A DNA stretch of 64,000 nt, from NCBI GenBank assembly GCA_949825045.1, contig OX463813.1, positions 6,014,001-6,078,000 of the forward strand. Reading direction: 5' to 3'. The DNA comes from Argyresthia goedartella. Its lineage: Eukaryota > Arthropoda > Insecta > Lepidoptera > Argyresthiidae. Below, piece after piece: positions 33,600 to 44,252 of the stretch. The notes under the pieces are model-generated. The model saw nothing but the letters and a program-made list of their open reading frames with translations, made no database searches and had not been told where the DNA came from. Position numbers and translations under genes: made by a program. Numbering within the stretch: the stretch's first letter is position 1; each line of letters starts with the position of its first letter.

Positions 33600-35376
33600 A
33601 CATTATGATTGTTAACCAAAGTATTATGACTCACATATTCCCGACTGACTGGAAGACTGCAAAAGTTACCCCAATCCCCAAAATACCTAATCCTTCCCTA
33701 GTTTCAGATCTTCGCCCTATTAGTATTCTTCCGTGCATATCGAAAGTGATCGAGAGGGTGGTTTGCAACCAGCTGTCGGGGTATCTGGAGGAGAGCAGCC
33801 TACTGCCAGAATTGCAATCCGGATTTCGTAAAGGCCATGGCACTACTACTGCATTGCTCGACGTTGTGGACAATGTGCTGTCTGCACTTGATGGCGGTAA
33901 GAGTACAATTCTGGTTTTGCTGGACTTCTCCAGAGCCTTCGGTAATATTTTTCTAAATATTTTTATTTTGCTTTCGAAAATGTCGTGTTTTGGATTTGAC
34001 AGTTCCGCAGTGCGCTGGTTTGGTAACTATCTAACAGGCCGAATGCAGACGGTAGTTTTGCGAAGGCAGAATGGAACCCAGAGTTTTTCTACCACGAAGC
34101 CATTGACGAGAGGCGTACCACAGGGTTCTGTTCTTGGTCCACTTCTGTTTATTCTGTACAGTGCAGGCATTGTTACAAGCCTAGAGAAGTGCCAGTATCA
34201 TCTGTATGCAGACGATGTCCAACTTTATACATCAACCAGGCCTACCAATGCAGCTGCAGCAGTATGTGCTATAGAGTTAAACAAAATTGCTTCATGGTCT
34301 GACAAAAATTGCCTTGTACTGAATCCAGCCTAATCCAAGTACATGGTAATGGGCTCAAAGCATCAAATCCATAATACGACACAAGCCATAGGAATATAGC
34401 CATCATGGGCGAACCAGTGGAACGGGTGGTGGAAGCCAAAAACCTTGGACAACTGATGGATGGTGAATTGCATTTCGAAAACCACATAGTTAGGATCGAG
34501 ACCAATTGCTTCTACCGCTTAAAGGTTCTTTATAATATACGCGATTACCTTAGTACTGATCTGCGAATCAGTTTTGTGAATCTCTGATATTATCGAGAAT
34601 TAACTATTGTGATGTCGTTTATGGTGGCTGTATACTTGGACGGACGAAGAATACAACGTGTCCAAAACGCGTGTGCACGTGCTTCAAAGTCCCTCCTAGA
34701 TCCCACATCAACCCGTTCTTGAACGCCGCAAAACTTCTGAATATGGATGCGCGGCGACAACTTCACCTCGCAACGTTGCTGTTTGGTGTTGTGCGCTATG
34801 AAGCCCTTATCTTCCTGTTTAGAAGACTGGAGTGGTCGGCGAGTCAGCGACGAATGAATAAGGAAGGAAGGATTCTTACACCTGCACATAGAACGGCAGC
34901 GTTCCGTAGTAGTTTCAGATTTGCGGCGTCCAGGTGCTGGAATGATATCCCTCCCTCAGTCCGTGAAGCAACAAGTATGTACACCTTTCGGCGCAAGCTA
35001 AGGGTATGCCTGCTTAATAAGCAGAGACTACCATGTTCCTGATAACCCTTTCGTTACCTTATGACCTTCCGACTGGACTGGTAATCGCATTTTCTAAATT
35101 TTCTTTTTGGTGATGTTGTATTTCGTCGTCCTCTTTGGTATCTTGTTTATGTTCCGCTCTGCTGTGCCATTTTGAATATTGAATTAGTATTTTGTTTTTA
35201 TTTGTCTGTGGCGGGATGTGCTTAGGTTTTATGTTTAAGTTTTAGTTTTTTGTTTTAAAAATTGTTTATTTTTTATTACACTGACCAATATCGTTGATAC
35301 GTACTTATTGTATATATTTATTGTATTGAAAGCATGTATACAATTATAATATCATATGAATATTTATTAATGTATC
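33600..35376 (+). pseudogene. LINE remnant F: RT, interrupted 3' by a BEL/Pao insertion
   Basis: Frame 33605-34333 reads WKTAKVTPIPKI, DLRPISILPCISKVIERVV, LQSGFRKGHGTTTALLDV, VLLDFSRAF, RGVPQGSVLGPLLFILY and HLYADDVQLY (near 34200). A TAA at 34331-34333 and frameshifts follow. The thumb and C-terminal block appear at 34405-34587 (VEAKNLGQLMDGELHFENHI) and 34671-35042 (RCWNDIPPSVRE). The 3' UTR continues to 35376, where a BEL/Pao element is inserted, and appears to resume at 41256-41468. CR1/jockey-like clade by motifs. Confidence 0.83.
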
Positions 35377-35921
35377 TGTTCAGGTTTCTCAGCACCTAAT
35401 GACCTCGTAGGGGCCCATCAGCTACGAGGTAGCGTAACGATCAGTTGCCAAGAAGTGTGAACGTCGGCGATTCACCGAGCTGAAGTAATTGGGGTCGATC
35501 TAACCTGGTCTGTGCTTCGGTCCCGTCAACCTCCTGTCTCTCTGCAAGGCCCGGGTGCACCCTAGGCTCTTCTTGGTAGACAGGTTCTTCAGCCAACCTC
35601 CTATGACTGGCGGGCCAGCTTCAATGAGCACAGTGTTCCAACACAGGTTATGTTACGTGGTAAAAACCAATCGGCCACGTAAATGCGAACTTTATCTGGT
35701 TCGGGGAACCACAACACACTCAGCTATATAGACAATCCTGAGGGAAACCCGAGTACATTCCAGATGGCTTGCGATTTAATTTCAATACCCTAACCAAAAC
35801 GCGTTTACATTGCGAGGACTTTCGTCTGTCAGTTGTCAAAAAACTGCTAGGTTGGCAGCAACGTCAAATTCAAAATGGCCGTTCAGAAACCATCGATCGA
35901 ATATCGATTTGGAATCGAACA
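35377..35921 (-). repeat. 3' LTR of BEL/Pao element 4
   Basis: 545 bp, differing from the partner LTR at four positions: near 35385, 35752, 35782 and 35817. The integrase frame ends only 32 bp away (35954). Confidence 0.96.
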
Positions 35922-35953
35922 ATCACCCGCCCGGACAGGCACCCACCTGTCCC

Positions 35954-38689
35954 CTAATCTACGGGCAGCCGAGACAACGTTGCTACCGCTCGTTTTAGAA
36001 CCGAGCCTCCTACTAGAACCTCTGCAGACCGGGGGGTCCCGTCCTTGCCAGGGAACAAGTTAACAATGCGCCCCCTGCGCCAACGTAGTGGCGGTAGGTT
36101 AGCATCTTTAACCAGAACGAGGTCACCAACACTAGGGGGGCTGGTTTTGTCAGTCCACTTAAGGCGCTGTTGTAAGATATGCAGATACTCGAGCGACCAA
36201 CGCTTCCAGAAATTCTGAGTAAACTGCTGCAACATCTGATACCTTGACAACCGATACAATTTCACTCCCTCGAAGGGGTGCTCGGGCAACGCGTTAAGTG
36301 GCTGTCTTATCAAGAAATGGCCTGGGGTCAGAGCCTCCAGGTCATTTGGATCCGAGCTGAGCGGACACAACGGTCGCGAATTGAGAACGGCCTCGATCTT
36401 ACAAAACAATGTCACGAGCTCCTCAAAAGTCAGCGCGGTCTGACCTACTATACGCCCCAAGTGCGTCTTAGCTGACTTAACTACGGCCTCAAAAATCCCA
36501 CCCCAGTGGGGGCAAATCGGTGGGCTGAAGGTCCACTGTATACCCCGACGGGAGAGGGCCGTTCCAATATCCACTTTATTTACATTCAAAAAGTTGACTA
36601 TCTCTCGTAAGTATCGTTCCGCACCGATGTAGTTAGTGCCGTTATCAGAGCGGATCAAAGTTGGAAGTCCTCTTCGAGAAACAAACCTATCCAAACAAGC
36701 AATGAAAGCCTCTGTCGAGAGATCAGCAACGAGCTCGAGATGTACCGCCTTGGTGGATAAACAAACAAACACACATAGGTACGTCTTGTATTGCCTAGCG
36801 GTACGCAATCGTGAACTCTTCACCATAAACGGTCCTGCAAAATCCGTACCAACACCTGAAAACGGTCTGACCTCATTCACACGATCAGGGGGCAAGTCCC
36901 CCATGAGAGGTTGCATCGTGGCAGCCTTAAGTCGATAACAAGGCATGCTCCGAAACACGATGTTCCGTATGACACGGCGGGCAGATAAGATCCAAAACTC
37001 CCGCTGGAGCGTGGCCAACAACGCGTTACAGCCGGCATGCGCGTTTTTAATATGACGATCAGTCACCAGCAATTCAACTAACTGTCCCCCCTTGGGGAGC
37101 AGAAGTGGGTGACGAGCCGAATACGACAGATTCGCATTGCGCAATCTCCCTCCTACCCGAAGTAACCCGGTCGAATCAACAAAGGGGTTGAGACGCGTGA
37201 CGGCTCCCTTCAATTTCGAACGTCCACTTCGTATAATCTCCAATTCTGCCCCAAACTTCGAGGACTGTACCAACCGGACCAAATTCAACAGCGACTCGTT
37301 TCGCTCTGCCGGAGTCAGAATAGGGTTCAACGTTCGCTGATCGCGAGGAGTACGACAATTTCGAGCGAATCTCCTAATCCAAGTGGACACGTTTATCAAC
37401 TTGTCAAGTGAGCTATACCGGTCCAGCAGAAACCCGGCGTCGGGGTCCTCAGCCTTCTGGGTAACATGCACGGCCGCTCTGGGGCCATGATCCGAAGATA
37501 CTACTACATGGCTGTGCGGCCAGTCCGATTCTCTCTTGGCAAGCCAGGGTGGTCCCCACCACAAATGGTGTCTAACGAGTTCAGGAGCCCGACATCCCCT
37601 GGATGCACAATCAGACGGGTTCAATTCTCCTGGTACATGTCTCCAGGTCAGTGGGACCTCAGACGACACAATCTGGGAGACACGGTTCGCAACAAAAACC
37701 TCTAAGTTATGGACCGAAGCCTTCAGCCAGCACAAAACAATCTGGCTGTCCGTCCACGCGTACACCGTATCCTCCAAAACCACTGACCCACGCAACACTG
37801 TTAGAGTGTGATTCAAAAGTTTGGTCAAAAGAGCAGCCCCGGACAGTTCCAGTTTTGGAATCGTCATCCTTGTCCGAATAGGCGCTACCTTGCTTTTTGC
37901 CAAAACCAAACGCACGTCGACCTCCCCGGTGGAGGTGACGGTTCGCAAATAAACCGCTGCCGCAAACCCTCGTTCAGAGGCATCACAAAACCCGTGAAGG
38001 GTTGCCCTGTAATCCCCAGCAGGGACCAATTTCCTCGGCAGCGATACATTATTTATGTCCGATAGCGAGGTGAACATTCGCGTCCAATCAGTCAACAAAT
38101 CACCTGAGAGGTGGGTGTCCCAGGTCAACTGAGCCGCCCATAGCCTTTGCATAAAACATTTGAGAGCAAAGGTGACTGGAGAAATCCATCCATTCGGGTC
38201 GAACGTTCTCGCAATCGTTGACAGTACTGACCGCTTCGTCCAGGCCTTCGGTGTTTCTAAAACCACCCGATAGGTAAACTCATCATGGACGGGCCGGTAC
38301 TGAATTCCAAGCACTGACAACATGTTAGGGTTGTCAGGATTCTCAAAAACGTGCGGGTCTTGTTGAAACTCATCTGGGAGACCAGCTATCAACTCAGGGG
38401 AGTTGGACATCCACTTGCGTAGTTCATAGCCGCCTCGTTCCAGCAATTGAATGAGCTCGTCACGTCGGTCCAGAGCTTCCTCCACACTGGCTGCCCCTGT
38501 GCAGACGTCATCGACGTACAAATCTTGCTCCAGGATAGCGGCGGCTCTAGGATAGCTCACACGGTCACGCGACGCCAACTCCCGCAGGGTACGCATCGCC
38601 AAATACGGGCTAGACCGTAACCCATACGTGTTCGTGTTTAACTCATAGACCTTGACTGGCTCGGCCGTGGACTCACGCCAAAGTATCAA
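35954..38689 (-). CDS. BEL/Pao element 4 pol: RT C-terminal half, RNase H, integrase; 911 codons
   Basis: An uninterrupted frame starting after the RT frameshift. RT: YGLRSSPYLAMRTL and catalytic LYVDD (residues about 57-61). RNase H: HGFCDASERGFAAAVY, PKLELSGAALL, YAWTDSQIVLCWL and NPSDCASRG, with all acidic residues present. Integrase: AHAG, then FRSMPCYR, where the first Cys of the zinc CxxC appears as Ser. The DDE residues are TDFAGP, IRSDNGTN and the Glu in GGIFEAVVK, where Phe replaces the usual Trp. The C-terminal domain includes PPLRWRRGRI. The loss of one zinc Cys suggests impaired integrase despite the open frame. Confidence 0.88.
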   Translation of the reverse strand: MILWRESTAEPVKVYELNTNTYGLRSSPYLAMRTLRELASRDRVSYPRAAAILEQDLYVDDVCTGAASVEEALDRRDELIQLLERGGYELRKWMSNSPELIAGLPDEFQQDPHVFENPDNPNMLSVLGIQYRPVHDEFTYRVVLETPKAWTKRSVLSTIARTFDPNGWISPVTFALKCFMQRLWAAQLTWDTHLSGDLLTDWTRMFTSLSDINNVSLPRKLVPAGDYRATLHGFCDASERGFAAAVYLRTVTSTGEVDVRLVLAKSKVAPIRTRMTIPKLELSGAALLTKLLNHTLTVLRGSVVLEDTVYAWTDSQIVLCWLKASVHNLEVFVANRVSQIVSSEVPLTWRHVPGELNPSDCASRGCRAPELVRHHLWWGPPWLAKRESDWPHSHVVVSSDHGPRAAVHVTQKAEDPDAGFLLDRYSSLDKLINVSTWIRRFARNCRTPRDQRTLNPILTPAERNESLLNLVRLVQSSKFGAELEIIRSGRSKLKGAVTRLNPFVDSTGLLRVGGRLRNANLSYSARHPLLLPKGGQLVELLVTDRHIKNAHAGCNALLATLQREFWILSARRVIRNIVFRSMPCYRLKAATMQPLMGDLPPDRVNEVRPFSGVGTDFAGPFMVKSSRLRTARQYKTYLCVFVCLSTKAVHLELVADLSTEAFIACLDRFVSRRGLPTLIRSDNGTNYIGAERYLREIVNFLNVNKVDIGTALSRRGIQWTFSPPICPHWGGIFEAVVKSAKTHLGRIVGQTALTFEELVTLFCKIEAVLNSRPLCPLSSDPNDLEALTPGHFLIRQPLNALPEHPFEGVKLYRLSRYQMLQQFTQNFWKRWSLEYLHILQQRLKWTDKTSPPSVGDLVLVKDANLPPLRWRRGRIVNLFPGKDGTPRSAEVLVGGSVLKRAVATLSRLPVD

Positions 38690-38702
38690 CTGATACCTTC
38701 TG

Positions 38703-39113
38703 TCAGCCGGATGAATTACCGTTCCTAAACATCATCCGAATGTCTGCGACAAATACAATCTGGTGCCTCCGAAAGCTCGTGAGAATATCCGAAATATCAC
38801 GACTCAACTTGGGTCCCGAATGTAGACACTGATTCAGGGACATCCCGTTCGAGGTAGGTGCTGACCCGCCCGTTACGGCCTGCTCAACACACCCAATGTC
38901 CCGCTGGGTCGGATGCTGAGTCGCAACCGAATACTCAGGGCCCCCCATGTAATGGTCCTGAGTGCGGCCCTGCACCCTGGTACTGCCCTGTGCACGTGGG
39001 GACGTTGGCCCCTGAGTTGCGCTCCGAGTCGCAAACGAATTCTCAGGGCCCCATGCCGTGTCACCCTGGATACGGCCCTGTGGAGGCTGTTGGCCGGACC
39101 GGTTCATGCACAA
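38703..39113 (-). pseudogene. BEL/Pao element 4: repeat-rich linker and RT N-terminal piece
   Basis: A different frame from gag. The first half consists of two imperfect 36-codon repeats (108 bp): GRIQGDTAWGPENSFATRS and GRTQDHYMGGPEYSVATQH. It then enters RT at SNGMSLNQCLHSGPKLSRD and FVADIRMMFR. The protease and the start of RT, expected between gag and this point, are missing. A frameshift near 38710 moves the RT to the frame that begins at 38689. Confidence 0.8.
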
Positions 39114-40200
39114 CAGATTGTTGTAGAACCCTAAGTTCCCCGAACTTATTGCAATTGGTCACAGCATGGCCAATCTGCCTACAACATGGGCAGGTCTCAC
39201 TATGTGGGGTCAATGCACTCACAGTCCCATATGACTGCCGGTTGGTGCGGTCCTTCCTCGTCGGAGGGCCCCTACTCACAGCGCTCCCGGCAGCTCTCTG
39301 TGGCTCCGAAGGATGGGTGACCGTCAACCCCAAATTCTCTGCCCGTCGAGCCTCCTCTTCCAAGAATCCGACCAAGTCGGAGAAGGCGGGCAGGTCCTCG
39401 GCCGACCTCCCGTGAGACTGTTCGAAACGAGTCTGCACGTCAGCGGGTAGGCGGGAAAGTACAATGTACAACAGTAGGTACGACCATTCACCAACCGGAA
39501 GTCCAAGATTCTCTAGAGCCTTGGTGACGGACAACAATGGGTTCAAAACCTCCGTCTGTATGGCCCCGACCTTGTTCACAACCGGGATACTAAACAAACG
39601 GTTCAGTTGGGCATCGGCCAACCTCCGTTTGTTATGGTAACGTCTGACCAACAATTGCCTGGCCGTTTCATAGTTACCCTCCGTAACTGTCAAATGAGCG
39701 ACCAGCTCCCTAGGCTCACCCCTCAATGCTGCCACCAGCTGAGCCATCTTGACAGACTTGGTAATGTCCGATCGCATGTGCACCAAACTGTCGAACAGAT
39801 TGATGAAGCTCATCCATTCACCGGACACTCCGTCAAAAGTAGGCATAGTTATGGCAGGTAACCTGGACCCCGAACCCTGAAGCGGCAGAGGTGCTTCAAT
39901 GTCACCACCATGGCTGGACTCGCGCTGTCTACGTATGTCCGCAGCCTTCTGCGTGATAGCAGCTGCCATCTCCATACATTGGTCGACATCCCCTAGCAAC
40001 CGTGACAGCCTGTCAGGTGCGCAACCATCAACTGATTCCGCCTGCGCGGACAATTCGAGCACCCTATTGTAACGTTCCTTAACGTCCATAGACCGCTCCA
40101 ATACCACATCATGCCTATCTAAACGGTCTATCAGACCGTGTGCGGAGGAAAACCATCTGAGTTCCTTAGAAACACCCTTCTGGATTTCAGATAACGACAT
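39061..40200 (-). pseudogene. BEL/Pao element 4 gag
   Basis: ATG at 40200, 379 codons. An N-terminal coiled-coil-like region is followed by a DUF1759-type gag core (ITMPTFDGVSGEWMSF to YHNKRRLADAQLNRLF, about residues 125-215) and one CCHC knuckle (C-P-C-C-R-Q-I-G-H-A-V-T-N-C, spacing C-X2-C-X4-H-X4-C) near residue 345. It then runs out of frame. The normal gag-protease continuation is absent: the next frame jumps to a repeat-rich linker and the middle of RT. Gag could still assemble, but the polyprotein is not complete. Confidence 0.85.
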
Positions 40201-40685
40201 GATCGGAACGATACTTACTCACAATTTGCAGTAACTCAATTTTATTGGACCCTCCAGTCTACAACCCAAACGAGGGAACCCTAAACCACAACTTAAACAA
40301 TGTTGTTTTCCTTAAACAATAGGAACCGAGTTTTATATCTATATAAATTCTGTAAATACAATTTAGTTTCCCTTTATCATTATAACACACACAGATAGTC
40401 AATATTAGTTCAAGTTATAAATTGCTATAAACTGAAAACAATGCAATAGCCTGCTATCAATAGATGTAACTACCTATGTTAACTAACTGGTTGACTAACT
40501 GGTAATTCAATGCAAATTTCAATTCAATATCTGTCTGTCTACTACCAGCAATAGACTTATAGCTTACAATACTACCAATCTATGTGGATATAGGAACAAC
40601 CAAGTACCTAACCGCCTATACCTACAGATTGATAGTCCCAAATCGTGCCTTCCTGGAGCCCTTGACGGCTGCAAATCTCAGGAAG

Positions 40686-40703
40686 CCACGCTCTAGCTAC
40701 CAA
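40686..40703 (-). promoter_or_regulatory. Probable primer-binding site of BEL/Pao element 4
   Basis: Reading the minus strand, two bases after the 5' LTR comes TGGTAGCTAGAGCGTGGC, starting with the TGG that pairs with a tRNA CCA end. The primer tRNA was not identified. Confidence 0.6.
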
Positions 40704-40705
40704 AA

Positions 40706-41250
40706 TGTTCAGGCTTCTCAGCACCTAATGACCTCGTAGGGGCCCATCAGCTACGAGGTAGCGTAACGATCAGTTGCCAAGAAGTGTGAACGTCGGCGAT
40801 TCACCGAGCTGAAGTAATTGGGGTCGATCTAACCTGGTCTGTGCTTCGGTCCCGTCAACCTCCTGTCTCTCTGCAAGGCCCGGGTGCACCCTAGGCTCTT
40901 CTTGGTAGACAGGTTCTTCAGCCAACCTCCTATGACTGGCGGGCCAGCTTCAATGAGCACAGTGTTCCAACACAGGTTATGTTACGTGGTAAAAACCAAT
41001 CGGCCACGTAAATGCGAACTTTATCTGGTTCGGGGAACCACAACACACTCAGCTATATAGACAATCCTGAGGGAAACCCGAATACATTCCAGATGGCTTG
41101 CGATTTAATTACAATACCCTAACCAAAACGCGTTTACATTGCGAGGGCTTTCGTCTGTCAGTTGTCAAAAAACTGCTAGGTTGGCAGCAACGTCAAATTC
41201 AAAATGGCCGTTCAGAAACCATCGATCGAATATCGATTTGGAATCGAACA
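40706..41250 (-). repeat. 5' LTR of BEL/Pao element 4
   Basis: 545 bp, bounded by TGTTCAGGCT and GAATCGAACA, with the target duplication GTATC directly after it. As the upstream LTR of a minus-strand element it would carry the promoter. Confidence 0.96.
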
Positions 41251-41255
41251 GTATC

Positions 41256-41468
41256 TACACACCATGGTACCACGCTTGGCAACGCTTGTGGGTGGCTTGG
41301 CAATCGCTGGCACTGACTGAAAACCAGAGCTAAGGCGTTATTCACCTTAGCATTATGCTGAGTCAGCTACCATTTTGCAGCTGCTGAGGCGAATCGCGAT
41401 AACGGTTTTGGTATGCGGTTGAACTTGTTGACTGTATGAGAATAAACGTTTCTTTCTTTCTTTTTTTC
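41256..41468 (+). repeat. Likely continuation of LINE F 3' UTR
   Basis: After the GTATC duplication of BEL/Pao element 4 the sequence runs to AATAAA at about 41442 and a TTTCTTTCTTTCTTTTTTT tail, as a LINE 3' end would. The reading that this joins 35376 is inferred from the target duplication. Confidence 0.55.
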
Positions 41469-41486
41469 AAATGATCTTATCATAAA

Positions 41487-41570
41487 GAGCTCCGTGGTCT
41501 AATGAGTTTCGCGCTTGCTTCTCGCACAGGAGATATACAGTTTCGAATCCTGACCATGTACCAATGGGAT
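41487..41570 (+). repeat. tRNA-derived SINE head
   Basis: GAGCTCCGTGGTCTAATGAG (A-box-like at 41495-41505) is followed by TTTCGAATCC (B-box-like, 41540-41550) and CCATGTACCAATGGGAT. The same head, inverted, is at 63810-63887. The body probably continues into 41571-41830, which includes CCCCTCCACCAACCCGCACT. Confidence 0.75.
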
Positions 41571-42071
41571 AATTAATTTATCTTAAGTACATTATCGGAC
41601 GTTCGGTGTTTCGGATGGTACATTGCGCTGTGGGTCCCGGCTACTATCGATATGTGGTGGTGGTGGTCGTAAAGCCCCTCCACCAACCCGCACTGAGCCG
41701 GCGTGGTGGAGTGTGGCTTGATCTGCTCGTGTCCGGGTGGGGGCAGGTGCCCCTCGGTGGGGACATTGACGGGCTACATTTATTTTTTATTATATGTATA
41801 ATCTTATAGACGTGGACTTTTATTTTAAAAGAAAATGAAACCATTTAACTACACCGTTGCTTTGAATGGATATTGAATTATGACTATTTCACAGATCTGT
41901 GGTGTTATTTTGAAGTGACGTATTGACCAAGGCTCATTTAATCGAAGTTAATACGTATGAGTGTTTACTCAAACAAAGCAAGTAATTTACAGTACTTATT
42001 GTCATTATTTTGACAACCTTCTCTGAGCAAAGTCGACATTGCCACGCTACTTGGAGGAGCCAGAAAAGGCG

Positions 42072-42137
42072 CCGGCAATTTCCTGTGAAAATCAATTAGT
42101 GTCGTGTTTTAGCGACCGGCAATTTCCTGTGAAAATC
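42072..42137. repeat. Short tandem duplication, period 44
   Basis: CCGGCAATTTCCTGTGAAAA occurs at 42072 and again at 42116. Confidence 0.9.
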
Positions 42138-42177
42138 CATGATTGTCGAGCTTTGTTTCAAAAATGGTAAAAAAAAA

Positions 42178-42314
42178 GTAGTGCAAACAGGCTTCATTCA
42201 GAAATTGGTTATGTGTGACTAAAAAAAAGAGCGGGAGATCTTTTTTCTACTAGGTAGTGCAAAAAGACGTTATTCAGAATTTGGTTAAGTGTGACAAAAA
42301 AAAAGCGGGAGATC
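42178..42314. repeat. Tandem duplication, period 76
   Basis: A ~60-bp unit from GTAGTGCAAA through TTCAGAA and GTGTGAC to GCGGGAGATC at 42178-42240 is repeated with few changes at 42254-42314. Confidence 0.88.
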
Positions 42315-42396
42315 ATCTTGCCACTCTCAATTTTATAATACGGTTTTATTTAATTACTCGCATTATTTGAGAAAAATACTATACAAGCCTTGGTCC

Positions 42397-42566
42397 GCAA
42401 TGACTGCACTGCTGGCCACACTATGAAGGCCTCGAGCCTAGCTTAGCTACGCTCTCGGCTCATAAGCTTGGTCACCATTGCAGCCTTTGATGCCCTGTGC
42501 CCTGATGAGCTGCGCTGTGCTGCGCTTTCGGCCACCAACAGTGTGGACCAGCAACGCAGTCATTAC
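42397..42566. repeat. Foldback: ~28-bp inverted repeat with ~113-bp loop
   Basis: GCAATGACTGCACTGCTGGC at 42397 continues CACACTAT and is matched by the inverted ACAGTGTGGACCAGCAACGC AGTCATTAC at 42538-42566 with a few mismatches. The GC content of the loop is higher than the surroundings. Confidence 0.7.
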
Positions 42567-44252
42567 TGACCGCGACAGTAATGTAATATTATTTACTATA
42601 TAAGTTGGCAGGTCACATAGTATATTTTGCGTTGAATTGAAATAATAAAGGCAATTTGTATTCTAGTTTATTAGTTGACAGTTATCTAATAACAGATTAG
42701 GTTTGAGAAAAGGTTGTTCAAGTGTCAGGTTTTTGTTCTGCTTTGTGGAAAATTTGTGGCAATGCAATGCTGAGATTGGCTAAGGTTCAAGGCGGGGTTG
42801 GTAATAAAACTGTATGACAGGGGTTTTTTGGGACAGTCAACATCGGTCGAGACGTGACTGACGTGGGTGGGAGTTCAGACAGGTTCAAGACCTAATCCGG
42901 AGTGTAAATACTAGACTTAGGGTCATGCGTTGATTCTTGGATCACTGAATAGTCCATAGTTAAATATCTTTCGAGAAGTTAATATTACATGTGCGATTTA
43001 AATGACGGTATTTGTATTTCTCACGTCATTCGTGTCGAGAAACAATTACGTTGAAATAAAGGGTCGTCTCGGACTGGAATTTCTATAAACTTTATAGGTA
43101 TAAAGACACACTGAGACGTGATAGTTTGTAGTGATTTATTTGTGATTTGGTATTACGTAGGCGTTGTAATGAGAATTGTCTGTTACTGCTTTTGTTGGCG
43201 AGGCCTAGTGATGGGAATTAACCCTCCTAGATCCAAGACTTCCGGCTGCCGAAGCGAGAGAGGAGCGTTATTATTTGCGCAAGTCATCGACGAGAAAGAT
43301 TATTTAAAGTTCTAAGGCTTTTAATTTTAAGTTTTGTTTTTGAGTTCGTGCCACCGAATTTATTTACGGTATTCAAAATCATCAATATATGCGTCTTCAA
43401 TTAATTTGACCTCATGATTGACTTTATATGCATTTTGCGGAGGCTTTTAAATTACCAGGCTTTTCTGATCTTATTCTAGTTTATATTTTAGCAAGACGAT
43501 TAAATTACCTGTAGTTAATGTAGTTTGGGAGACTAAACAAATCTCTGCAATTCGTATAACTACAATTAGTTTCGTTATTTCTTTCTCACTCTTGAAATAC
43601 CTAATTATATTTATAAAATTGTCTAATAAACAAAATTTCTTTTTGTTTTGATATTTCTTTTCTTATTCGTGTATTATGTTGATTGACCCAAATTACGAAA
43701 TAATACAAGAGACTTGTCTCTCAAGATACCTTTCTTTACTGAGTACACACAAATAATATATCCCGTAACCTGTCAACAAAAATAATAAATAGACTGATGG
43801 ATCAGAGAAATCACAATATCAAATCATATTAAATATTTATCCTAAACTAGTTGATAGGCAGGGAAACCAACTCGGAAGGGGTTTTTGCTCAGACTGTCTC
43901 TAGGTGCTGGTTTATTCGGAAATTCCAGATCTTCAGCAGTCTTAAATATTGCAGAAACGTAGAATGTATACGGGGATGTGCTGGAGGAAGTCAAAGTCAA
44001 AGTCAAAGTCAAAGTACTTTATTACTGTAGATATTTACATATACTTATCAAACGTCATTTTTTGCCTCTTCTCTTCATTGGACCACTATGGGAGAAGAAG
44101 GGCGTAGAAATTCCCACAGAGTGATTTTTAAATCTCTTTTAAAAATAGGTGGTGCTTAACTAATACAAATATGAAAATTTTTATTGTTATGATTAATAAG
44201 CAGGAATAAATAATTACAAAACTATTAACAGCAAGGTCTGTGTTGAGCCAGA

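Larger units (their letters stand above)
35377..41250 (-). mobile_element. Structurally complete BEL/Pao element 4, minus strand, protease lost
   Basis: Two 545-bp LTRs (35377-35921 and 40706-41250) start TG and end CA and differ at 4 sites by direct comparison. The flanking 5-bp duplication GTATC is at 35372-35376 and 41251-41255. The length is 5874 bp. Reading on the minus strand gives 5' LTR (right), gag, shortened linker, RT, RNase H, integrase, 3' LTR (left). There is no env. The few LTR differences indicate a recent insertion. Confidence 0.96.
41831..43983. other. Gene-free stretch with tandem and inverted repeats
   Basis: Holds two pairs of tandem duplications (42072-42137 and 42178-42314) and a long inverted repeat (42397-42566), listed separately. 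The remaining sequence, including an LTR-like patch at 43080-43320, has no supported gene. Confidence 0.5.

Noticed and set aside
41487..41570. Possible tRNA gene
   Set aside because: A and B boxes are present but the same sequence recurs at 63810-63887 in a SINE body; no clean cloverleaf.
43080..43320. LTR-like patch with promoter-like composition
   Set aside because: No partner, primer site or target duplication.
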